Shown piece after piece: positions 1 to 6,313 of a DNA stretch of 20,517 nucleotides. A program made the position numbers and the translations under genes. A model generated the notes under the pieces. It did not search any database. It was given only the letters and a program-made list of their open reading frames with translations, and was not told the DNA's origin. Within the stretch, counting starts at the first letter, position 1. Each line of letters opens with the position of its first letter. The stretch is from Candidatus Pelagibacterales bacterium (GTDB lineage Bacteria; Pseudomonadota; Alphaproteobacteria; TMED109): positions 1 through 20,517 of the forward strand of contig PCCU01000024.1 of the NCBI GenBank assembly GCA_002732015.1. Direction: 5' to 3'.

Positions 1-292
1 TATAACCATGAAGATCCAAAATAGCTTCTGGTCTCATTAACCCTCGTTCAAATTTGGCTTTCATTCTTTTATTAACTTGCAGCTTATTGCTTGATACCCC
101 TCCCTCTTTTTTAGTAAAACTATTTTTTTTCTTGTTGGACTTTAAAAGTTTTTTGGAAACTTCGTATTTTTTTTTTATAAAATCATTTTTTGTTTCTGTC
201 TCGTCCTCTTGGATATATCTATTAATTTTTATATCTTCTTTAGTCACCTCTTTCCATAATTCTAATTCTTTTTTATATAATTTTCTTTCCAT
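1..292 (-). CDS. Smr-domain protein (putative nicking endonuclease), C-terminus cut by window edge
   Basis: Reading leftward from the ATG at 292, an uninterrupted frame of 97 codons runs off the window. The first ~80 residues are highly charged and Lys/Glu-rich, with no recognisable fold. The last residues are RPEAILDLHGY, and LDLHG is the hallmark opening motif of the Smr domain found at the C-terminus of MutS2 and in stand-alone Smr proteins, several of which nick DNA or cleave RNA. The rest of the domain lies outside the window. A charged N-terminal extension followed by one Smr domain is the usual form of the small alphaproteobacterial Smr protein, which often sits next to mltA, as it nearly does here. 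It starts 6 nt after the hydroxy-acid dehydrogenase stop, so it is probably the last visible gene of the leftward operon. No clear Shine-Dalgarno sequence is seen. The family call is firm from the motif and context; the substrate is unknown. Confidence 0.8.
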   Translation of the reverse strand, partial: MERKLYKKELELWKEVTKEDIKINRYIQEDETETKNDFIKKKYEVSKKLLKSNKKKNSFTKKEGGVSSNKLQVNKRMKAKFERGLMRPEAILDLHGY

Positions 293-298
293 ATATAA

Positions 299-1432
299 TT
301 ATAAAATATTTTTCTTACTAAGTTTGTTTATATTAGTTTCACCACAAAGGGCTAAGGCAATGTCTGCTTCTTTTCTAAATATTTCAATTATTTTTTTTAC
401 TCCATCAGAACCTTTCGCACTTAATCCATATAAATAGGGTCTTCCTACAAAAATGGCATTAGCTCCTAATGCCTTTGCTTTAATTAAATCTGCTCCGTAT
501 CTAAAGCCACCGTCTATATATACTTCTAAATTAGAACCTACTTTTTTTGAGATATTATTTAGTGCTAAAATAGTTGAGGTAGTTCCATCTAGTTGTCTTC
601 CGCCATGATTCGATACTATAATTCCGTCTGCCCCAATATTTGATGCTTTTACTGCATCATCAACATCTAAAATTCCTTTAATAATTATTGGGCCACCCCA
701 TAATTTTTTAATCCATTTAACATAGTCCCACGTTAATTCTTGATCAAATTGCTCGTTGGTCCAAGATACAATAGAAGCTAGGTCTTCTACTCCTTTTGCA
801 TGCCCTAGTATATTTCCAAAGGTTTTATTTTTAGCAAATATCATTTTTAAACACCATTCAGGCTTTTTTATTAACTGAAAAATTTGATTTAAGCCTAATT
901 TTGGTGGTGCTGATAGACCGTTTCGTATATCATTATGTCTTTGGGCCAATAAAGGAAGATCCATAGTTACTACAAGAGCGCCACATTTTGCATTTCTGGC
1001 TCTGTTTATTATATTTTTTACAAACTCTTTATCTTTCATAACATAAAGCTGAAACCAAAAAGAGTTTTTGGAATTTTCTGCTACTTGTTCAATAGAACAA
1101 ATACTCATTGTCGATAAAATATATGGAATATTCATGTTACTACAAGCTTGTGCAACTAATATTTCACCATTAGGGTACATCATTCCTCCCATTCCTGCTG
1201 GGGCAAGTCCTAAAGGAAGGGCATATTTTTTTCCTAATATATACGTGCTTAAATCTCTGTTTTTAATATTTATTCCAACTCTTTGTTTAAGTTTTATTTT
1301 TTTAAAATCTTCTTCATTACTTTCATATGTTATTCCGGCATAAGATCCTGTATCAATGTAATCATAAAACATTTTAGGTAATTTTTTTTTTGCTAATCTT
1401 TTTAAGTCATTTATCTCTAAAATTTTATTCAT
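299..1432 (-). CDS. lldD: FMN-dependent alpha-hydroxy-acid dehydrogenase (L-lactate dehydrogenase-like)
   Basis: A 377-residue protein of the FMN-dependent (S)-2-hydroxy-acid dehydrogenase family (LldD, glycolate oxidase, mandelate dehydrogenase), which oxidises a 2-hydroxy acid to a 2-keto acid and passes electrons to quinone or oxygen. The full TIM-barrel signature is visible: FYDYIDTG (residues 22-29), LAPAGMGG, FQLYV with the active-site Tyr, TMDLP, the FMN-contacting Lys in IIIKG, and the active-site motif SNHGGRQLD (274-282, catalytic His276), followed by IDGGFR and VGRP for phosphate binding. Length is normal for LldD (~380). The ATG at 1432 is preceded by a good Shine-Dalgarno (AGGAG, around 1438-1443) that overlaps the end of mltA. 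Lactate is the best guess for the substrate, but glycolate or another hydroxy acid cannot be excluded from sequence alone. Its place between mltA and the Smr gene looks like an insertion into an otherwise housekeeping cluster. Confidence 0.9.
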   Translation of the reverse strand: MNKILEINDLKRLAKKKLPKMFYDYIDTGSYAGITYESNEEDFKKIKLKQRVGINIKNRDLSTYILGKKYALPLGLAPAGMGGMMYPNGEILVAQACSNMNIPYILSTMSICSIEQVAENSKNSFWFQLYVMKDKEFVKNIINRARNAKCGALVVTMDLPLLAQRHNDIRNGLSAPPKLGLNQIFQLIKKPEWCLKMIFAKNKTFGNILGHAKGVEDLASIVSWTNEQFDQELTWDYVKWIKKLWGGPIIIKGILDVDDAVKASNIGADGIIVSNHGGRQLDGTTSTILALNNISKKVGSNLEVYIDGGFRYGADLIKAKALGANAIFVGRPYLYGLSAKGSDGVKKIIEIFRKEADIALALCGETNINKLSKKNIL

Positions 1433-1441
1433 AAGACTCTC

Positions 1442-2453
1442 CTATTTTTTTTGGATTACTTTCCATGTGAATATCTTTTTTTTTAAAAGCGCTGCCTTAT
1501 TTTCAGATTTATGACCAAAACCCGTAAACAAATCAATTCTACTTTTTCCTTTTATTGCAATGCCTTCATCATGAGCAACTCCAACAAAAATATCATTTAT
1601 GTCATACATGCTTTGAATTATAATTGCTTCTCCTTTTTTAATAAACCTTTTATCTACCGCAATGCTAATATTTGGTACTAAATTTACGCCTGCACTACCC
1701 TTAATTTCTCCGGAATATTCTTCAAAAAATATATACCTTTCATTAAAATTCATAAACTTTCTAGCACGTTTTCTATCTTTATATAACCATTCCTTAATTT
1801 TATGCATATCTACTTCCTCTTTTTTTAGAATACCACGATTAATTAGAATTCTTCCCAAGGAAGAATACTTTTTTTTGTTGCTTCCAGCATATCTTATCTT
1901 TATGATTTCATCGTTCTCTAATATTAATCTGCCTGATCCTTGAATATGCAAAAAAAAAGCTTCTATTTCATTTTCCACCCAAGCAATTTCTAAGTTGTAG
2001 TTTTCAAGGTATCCTTGATTTATAGTTTTTCTAGAAACTTGATGATTAAATTTATCAGAAATTTCTTTTGGATTTTTATAAATAGGGTACGAGCCTTTTT
2101 TAGGGTAACTATATGCCTTAATTGCAGGTTCATAATAGCCTGTTAACAAGCCTTTACTATTATTAAGTTTGGTTCCAGTAATTTCTTGAAAATCAAAGTT
2201 TTTTTCTAGGTCCATGAAAAATTTATCATATTCAGTTGGTTGATATTTATCACATGTTTTCTTATATGGGTGAATCATGCCCTTTTTTTTAAAATCAAAA
2301 CAATCTCTGAAAATTATTTTAAGCGCTTTGTTTAAGTTTTTTTCATTTTTACTTAAATATTTTAATAAGTTTGTATTTTTATGAGAAATTTGATGAAAAT
2401 TGGTACAACTGGTAAAAAAAAAAGAGCCCGATAGTTAGACTAGTTAGCTTCAC
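1442..2453 (-). CDS. mltA: MltA-family membrane-bound lytic murein transglycosylase, with apparent -1 frameshift near the 5' end
   Basis: Cleaves peptidoglycan glycan strands to 1,6-anhydromuropeptides. The open frame shows the MltA core (GLLTGYYEP, EAFFLHIQGSG, IRYAGSN, SLGRILI) and the C-terminal 3D region (GSAGVNLVPNISIAVD, VGVAHDEGIAIKG, RIDLFTGFG, including the conserved Asp residues). The first ATG in this frame is at 2278, but coding clearly continues upstream without a stop to about 2434, giving family-like ALKIIFRDC and then FFFTSC. Further upstream another frame offers GTG at 2453-2451, overlapping the TGA of the preceding gene, and encodes MKLTSLTIGLFFF. Joining the two frames across the ten-T run (2414-2423, minus strand) by removing one T yields a complete lipoprotein signal peptide with lipobox FTSC. 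I therefore annotate the gene from 2453, about 336 residues, with a one-base homopolymer frameshift that is either an artefact, real slippage, or decay. The core-domain call is very sure; the 5' reconstruction is an inference. Confidence 0.85.
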
Positions 2454-3013
2454 TCTGACGTTACCTCAGATAAGACCCAAGTAGGATCATTGCTACCTAT
2501 AATTTTTTCAAACGTCCAAGTATCTTTAACACTAATTGTTTCATCTTTATTTTCATATATATTCTCTTGAGTAGATAGGAATTTGACTTTAACCTTTGCT
2601 AGCTTCTTTACAATTTCTATGTCGATTATAGACGACTTTACTTTGGTAATTTTAAAAGATTGAATATCATTTTGCATTTCTGTTTGTTCTTGAAAAGCCT
2701 TCATAACCTTTGGGCTAAGAAGCTTTTCAGCACTCTCAATATTTTTTTCTTTATATGAAGAAACAATAATTTTAAAAGCTTTTTCCGCTCCACTTAAAAA
2801 TGACTCTGTACTAAAGCTTTTATCAGCATACATTAATTCTTCTTCCATGCTATTTAGCTTAGTTTCATAGTTTTCTAAATTTTTATTTATAAACTTCACT
2901 TTTTCATCTTGAGCATCCTTGCTTTCAATGTTAGTTTTCTTTCCTAAAACTCTATAGAGATTAGCTGCTAACACACCAGCAATTATTGCAAATATAATAA
3001 TATCAATATACAG
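2450..3013 (-). CDS. Tim44-like / TimA-type membrane-anchored protein, probable non-AUG start
   Basis: Tim44-like domain protein. In alphaproteobacteria these proteins have one N-terminal membrane anchor and a soluble C-terminal domain related to the mitochondrial import component Tim44; they are thought to act in envelope protein traffic, and TimA of Caulobacter is an example. The first ordinary start is GTG at 2974, but it would cut through the membrane segment: the frame is open further upstream and reads LYIDIIIFAIIAGVLAANL then YRVLGKKT, exactly the family N-terminus. A GAGAGG Shine-Dalgarno (about 3020-3025) precedes ATT (3016-3014) and CTG (3013-3011), so CTG with 6-nt spacing, or ATT, is the likely start, giving ~187 residues. 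Residues ~40-65 form a charged, likely coiled stretch, followed by the Tim44 fold (FLSGAEKAFKIIV, DTWTFEK, WVLSEV). Its stop overlaps the inferred GTG of mltA. The upstream gap, 3014-3104, holds no gene I can support; secB often lies near here in relatives. Confidence 0.8.
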   Translation of the reverse strand: MYIDIIIFAIIAGVLAANLYRVLGKKTNIESKDAQDEKVKFINKNLENYETKLNSMEEELMYADKSFSTESFLSGAEKAFKIIVSSYKEKNIESAEKLLSPKVMKAFQEQTEMQNDIQSFKITKVKSSIIDIEIVKKLAKVKVKFLSTQENIYENKDETISVKDTWTFEKIIGSNDPTWVLSEVTSE

Positions 3014-3104
3014 AATTAACCTCTCATAAAAATTACTTATATATCTATAATTTTTTTATGATATAAAGTAAATATAAATTATTTAATTTAAGTTAAATTA
3101 ATAC

Positions 3105-3773
3105 TCACCAGTAATTTTTTTTAAGACTTTTTAATATCTCTTCATGGCTTTGCATCTCTTTGCTATCAGGCATTATTATTTTTTTTGAATATAAAAACTC
3201 TTTATTTAACATCACTTTTTCTTTAACATTGTTCTTTTTAGGTTCTAGGCCCATATTTTGTTGTCTGCCTCCATTCATCTCAAGAAAAACATCTGCAAGT
3301 AGTTCTGCGTCTAGTAACGCTCCATGTTTTTTCCTTTTTCCAACATCAATATCGTACCTTCTGCATAAGGAGTCTAGATTATTAGCTGCTCCCGGAAAAA
3401 TCTTCCTAGCTTCCACTAGTGTGTCTACAACCTTAAACTCTAGCAGGGGTTTTTTAGAAGCAAGCTCTAATTCATAATTTAAAAACCCTAGGTCAAATTT
3501 AGCATTATGAATGACTAACTCTGATCCTTTAATAAAATCTAAAAATTTATCTGCCACCAATAAGAATGTTGGTTTGTCTAATAAAAACTCATCAGTTAGG
3601 CCATGAATTTTAAACGCTTCTTCTGGCATTTTTCTATTTGGATTTATATACTGTTGAAAATAATTACCTGTAGGATAGTTGTTTTCTAGTTCTACACACC
3701 CTATTTCTACTATTCTATGTCCTTGTGTTGGATTTAGCCCCGTTGTTTCTATATCTAATGCAATTCTTTTCAT
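3105..3773 (-). CDS. dnaQ: DNA polymerase III epsilon subunit (3'-5' proofreading exonuclease)
   Basis: A 222-residue DEDDh exonuclease, the proofreading subunit of the replicative polymerase core. Exo I is LDIETTG (first acidic pair Asp7/Glu9), Exo II is HNAKFDLGFLNYEL, and Exo III is HGALLDAELLADVFLEM with the catalytic His and Asp. Length matches DnaQ (~225-240), with a short C-terminal tail that in the family contacts the alpha subunit; here that tail is Lys-rich. The ATG at 3773 overlaps the coaE stop in an ATGA arrangement, so translation is probably coupled. Synteny with coaE and aroE is the standard alphaproteobacterial arrangement near the replication origin. Confidence 0.95.
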   Translation of the reverse strand: MKRIALDIETTGLNPTQGHRIVEIGCVELENNYPTGNYFQQYINPNRKMPEEAFKIHGLTDEFLLDKPTFLLVADKFLDFIKGSELVIHNAKFDLGFLNYELELASKKPLLEFKVVDTLVEARKIFPGAANNLDSLCRRYDIDVGKRKKHGALLDAELLADVFLEMNGGRQQNMGLEPKKNNVKEKVMLNKEFLYSKKIIMPDSKEMQSHEEILKSLKKNYW

Positions 3774-4399
3774 AATTTGAAATTATATATTATTTTATTA
3801 TTAGGTCTAGTTTTGGCTACTAAACATTTTTTCAATATATTTTTTATTCTATTAAAGACATATCTTTTGCCTCTATCAGTATTGATAATGATATCTGCTA
3901 ATTTTTTTTTCTTTTTATCTTCGAGTTGTTTATTTTTTGTTAGTTCAAATCTTTTCTCATCCCACCCCTTTCTTTTTAAAACTCTAAGTTTTTGTATTTT
4001 TTCCGAGCAAGTTACCAGAATTATTTTATCATATTTAGTAACACTGTCTTTCTCAAAAAGTAATGGAACATCAAAAACAACTACTTTATTTTTATCTCTA
4101 AATTTTTTTCGTATCCACAAATATCTGCTTATTTTTAGATATTCATAGATAATTTTTTCTAGGACCTCTAACTTCCTAGAGTCTTTAAAAACTATCTTTG
4201 CTAGCTTTTCCTTCAAAAGAACATTATTTATAAATGCCTCTGGAAACTCGGTTTTTATTTTTTTTATTACTCTTATTTTTTTATAAATCTTTTTTACTTG
4301 ATAGTCGCTATCAAAAACTGGAACGTTATTTCTCTTGAAAAATTTGCTAGTCTCTGTTTTACCTGCACCAACAGATCCTGTTAAACCAATTATTATCAT
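3770..4399 (-). CDS. coaE: Dephospho-CoA kinase
   Basis: Phosphorylates the ribose 3'-OH of dephospho-CoA with ATP, the last step of coenzyme A synthesis. A P-loop GSVGAGKT occupies residues 8-15, followed by PVFDSD (substrate/Mg contact), VVFDVPLLFE, the nucleotide-monophosphate-kinase-like CSEKIQKLRVLKRKG segment, and the conserved C-terminal ADIIINTD. At 209 residues its length is normal. The ATG at 4399 overlaps the aroE stop by ATGA and its own stop overlaps the dnaQ start the same way, so aroE-coaE-dnaQ form a tightly coupled translational unit. The C-terminal ~20 residues are Lys/Asn-rich and look lineage-specific. Confidence 0.93.
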   Translation of the reverse strand: MIIIGLTGSVGAGKTETSKFFKRNNVPVFDSDYQVKKIYKKIRVIKKIKTEFPEAFINNVLLKEKLAKIVFKDSRKLEVLEKIIYEYLKISRYLWIRKKFRDKNKVVVFDVPLLFEKDSVTKYDKIILVTCSEKIQKLRVLKRKGWDEKRFELTKNKQLEDKKKKKLADIIINTDRGKRYVFNRIKNILKKCLVAKTRPNNKIIYNFKL

Positions 4400-5223
4400 A
4401 TCATTTTAATATCTTTTTTTAATTTAAATATTAGGTAATTGCTCAAACTGGGCTTAATATTAAACCAAATTCTAAAACTTTCTTGTGCCTGCCCTAAAAA
4501 CATTGATAAGCCTGTCACATATTCTAGTTTGTGTTTCCTCGCATCTTTTATAAGTTTTGTTTCTAGGGGATTATAAACTATATCATAAACTTTAGTGCTT
4601 TTTTTTACGCTTTCCAATGAAATAGGCAATGCTGGGTATCCTAACATTCCTAAGCTTGTTGTGTTAACTATGAGACCAGCGTTGTTTACCAATTCATATT
4701 CAATCCATTTTACTGCTTGTACCTCTTTGTATTTTCTAGCTATCATTTGAGCCTTGTATTTTGTTCTGTTAGTAATATAAATATTTTTGAATCCTGTTAA
4801 ATACAAACTATAAACTACTGACTCTGCTGCACCCCCAGCACCTAATACTATTGCTGGTTTTTTTTTATTAAGTTTTTTTATATTTTTCAATCCCAGAAGA
4901 AAACCTGTTACATCTGTATTATATCCTTCTAAAACTCCTTTGTTGTTAAATATGGTATTAACTGCTTGAAGTCTTTTAGCTGTTTTATCAATTTTATCCA
5001 AATGTTTTATAATTTTTTTTTTATAAGGTATAGTTACATTTAATCCTTGTAAATCGAGAGCTCTAATAGCCGTTTTTATTTGATCTATTTTTTCTAATTG
5101 AAATTTGCAATAATAGTTATCTAGATTATATAATTTAATCCAGTAGTTGTGTACCATTGGTGACATCGATTGTTTTAAAGGGTTTCCTAAAATACCTAAA
5201 ACTCTATTTTTTTTTCTCATCAT
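4396..5223 (-). CDS. aroE: Shikimate dehydrogenase
   Basis: NADPH-dependent reduction of 3-dehydroshikimate to shikimate in aromatic amino-acid synthesis. Visible signatures are GNPLKQSMSPMVHN (shikimate-binding Ser residues), GLNVTIPYKK with the catalytic Lys, EGYNTDVTGF with the conserved Asn and Asp, the Rossmann motif VLGAGGAAES, the NADP-binding TNRT, NTTSLGM, DIVYNP, and the C-terminal GLSMFLGQAQESF. The 275-residue length is normal. Two consecutive ATGs (5223 and 5220) are possible starts. The gene overlaps the 3' end of ppsR by about 20 nt and couples to coaE by ATGA. In many relatives maf lies between ppsR and aroE; here there is no room for it. Confidence 0.95.
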   Translation of the reverse strand: MMRKKNRVLGILGNPLKQSMSPMVHNYWIKLYNLDNYYCKFQLEKIDQIKTAIRALDLQGLNVTIPYKKKIIKHLDKIDKTAKRLQAVNTIFNNKGVLEGYNTDVTGFLLGLKNIKKLNKKKPAIVLGAGGAAESVVYSLYLTGFKNIYITNRTKYKAQMIARKYKEVQAVKWIEYELVNNAGLIVNTTSLGMLGYPALPISLESVKKSTKVYDIVYNPLETKLIKDARKHKLEYVTGLSMFLGQAQESFRIWFNIKPSLSNYLIFKLKKDIKMI

Positions 5224-6052
5224 TATATAATTTTTTACTCTTGAAAATTTTTAAATACTCTAGTGCGGTAGCTGCTATTTCTTCTATAGATTTTTTTGTA
5301 ACATCTATAGTAGACCATTTATTTCTAGCACATATCTTTTTTGCTTCTTCTATTTCTTTTTTCAATGCATCAATGTCTACGTAGTTAGTAGACCTATTTT
5401 CCTTTAGGGATTGTAGCCTTGATGTTCTTATTTGTTGTAGCCTTTCTGGGCTAGCAAAAAGTCCAATCACTAAAGTTCTTTTGCTAATATCCGATAGGTT
5501 TAAGTTTTGATTTAAAACAAATGGTATATTGGCAACTTTATATCCTTGATTTGCTAAATAAATTGATGTTGGAGTTTTAGAAGTTCTAGAAACTCCAAAA
5601 AAAATTATATCAGCCTTTTCCAAATTTAAGTTTCTTTGACCATCATCATTAGCTATGGCATACTGTAAAGATTCTATTCTAGCAAAATAATCTTCTGATA
5701 AAGAGTGTTGCTTGCCGGGAATTTGACCTCCGTCTGGGTTAATCTCATAAAATTCCTTTATTTTATTTATAGTATTATCTAGAACATTATGTGCACTCAC
5801 TTTTATTTCATTACATTTTATCTTTAAATAATTTTCTAGCTTTAAATTAATCATTGTATATAAAACTATTCCTGGCTTACCTATTATACCTTCCGTGATA
5901 TTATCTATCTGCTTTTCTGTTCTTATTAGAGCCCATTTATTTTCTATGAAATTGATGTTTTCAAATCTTGCATAAATGGATCTAGCAATAGTTGATACTG
6001 TCTCCCCTGTTGAGTCTGAAATAAGATAAATATGTTGATTAATTGTGGACAT
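5204..6052 (-). CDS. ppsR: Pyruvate, phosphate dikinase / PEP synthetase regulatory protein (DUF299 kinase-pyrophosphorylase)
   Basis: A 282-residue bifunctional regulator of the DUF299 family, which uses ADP to phosphorylate, and phosphate to dephosphorylate, a threonine of PEP synthetase or pyruvate phosphate dikinase. Motifs are the N-terminal IYLISDSTGET, YAIANDDGQ (131-139), the P-loop-like GVSRTSKT (153-160) with TPTSIYLA following, IPFV, and RLQQIRTSRL. Length is as expected. This is the homologue of Rickettsia RP001 and the Caulobacter gene beside hemE, whose divergent placement marks the replication origin. No Shine-Dalgarno is evident before the ATG at 6052. The target enzyme is not in the window, so PPDK versus PEP synthetase is undecided. 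Confidence 0.93.
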   Translation of the reverse strand: MSTINQHIYLISDSTGETVSTIARSIYARFENINFIENKWALIRTEKQIDNITEGIIGKPGIVLYTMINLKLENYLKIKCNEIKVSAHNVLDNTINKIKEFYEINPDGGQIPGKQHSLSEDYFARIESLQYAIANDDGQRNLNLEKADIIFFGVSRTSKTPTSIYLANQGYKVANIPFVLNQNLNLSDISKRTLVIGLFASPERLQQIRTSRLQSLKENRSTNYVDIDALKKEIEEAKKICARNKWSTIDVTKKSIEEIAATALEYLKIFKSKKLYNDEKKK

Positions 6053-6150
6053 TTTTTTAATAAATAAAAAAACTTTTATTTTTTTATATATATTAAGAAA
6101 ATTATGTACTTATTCATAGATCTATTTTTTTTTGTTAAAGTATTAATGTT

Positions 6151-6159
6151 TGTGTATAA
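6151..6159 (-). promoter_or_regulatory. DnaA box, full match to TTATNCACA
   Basis: The plus strand reads TGTGTATAA, so the minus strand is TTATACACA, matching the relaxed DnaA consensus at all fixed positions. It lies near the middle of the ppsR-hemE gap. It is the best box in the region. Confidence 0.6.
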
Positions 6160-6225
6160 CTTTAATTTACTGATTTAAAATAAGCTTTTTTTATTTGATT
6201 TTAAAGAAATTGTATAAAAAAATAA

Positions 6226-6246
6226 TGTTGATAAGTATGTTGATAA
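6226..6246 (-). repeat. Direct repeat of two DnaA-box-like 9-mers (TGTTGATAA), 12-bp period
   Basis: TGTTGATAA occurs at 6226-6234 and again at 6238-6246. Read on the minus strand each is TTATCAACA, one mismatch from TTATCCACA. Same orientation and 12-bp spacing place them roughly on one face of the helix, as expected for cooperative DnaA loading. They share the strand of the full-match box at 6151. Confidence 0.5.
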
Positions 6247-6313
6247 TATTTTATCCTTACAATTATATTCGTTACAACAACAACTAATATATATATATAT
6301 ATTTATTTATACT

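Larger units (their letters stand above)
6053..6313. other. oriC: Probable chromosomal replication origin (oriC) between ppsR and hemE
   Basis: This 261-nt non-coding gap is the longest in the window and almost devoid of G and C. It separates divergent ppsR and hemE, the position of the mapped Caulobacter origin and the predicted Rickettsia origin. It contains one perfect match to the relaxed DnaA consensus TTATNCACA (6151-6159, minus strand), two identical single-mismatch sites 12 bp apart (6226-6234 and 6238-6246), a single-mismatch site at 6110-6118 (plus strand), a weaker TTATCCTTA at 6251-6259, and an (AT)8 tract (6287-6302) suited to duplex unwinding. It also has an 8-bp AT-only inverted repeat (6062-6069/6074-6081) and the palindrome ATAGATCTAT (6116-6125). 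The hemE and ppsR promoters must also lie here. The call rests mainly on synteny; the boxes alone would be weak in DNA this AT-rich. Confidence 0.7.

Noticed and set aside
54..437. 127-residue hydrophobic open frame on the plus strand
   Set aside because: It is antisense to the Smr and hydroxy-acid dehydrogenase genes; its Phe/Leu/Ser-rich content is the complement of Lys/Glu-rich coding sequence in AT-rich DNA.
2411..2452. GGGCTC followed by ten T on the minus strand, resembling half of an intrinsic terminator
   Set aside because: There is no complementary GAGCCC arm upstream, and the stretch is better explained as coding for the MltA signal peptide.
4111..4119. GTATCCACA, one mismatch from a DnaA box
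   Set aside because: Isolated and inside coaE coding sequence, away from the boxes in the ppsR-hemE gap; expected by chance.
6162..6178. TTAA-N9-TTAA resembling a CtrA site in the putative origin
   Set aside because: CtrA sites need a 7-nt spacer; here it is 9, and TTAA is very common in this composition.
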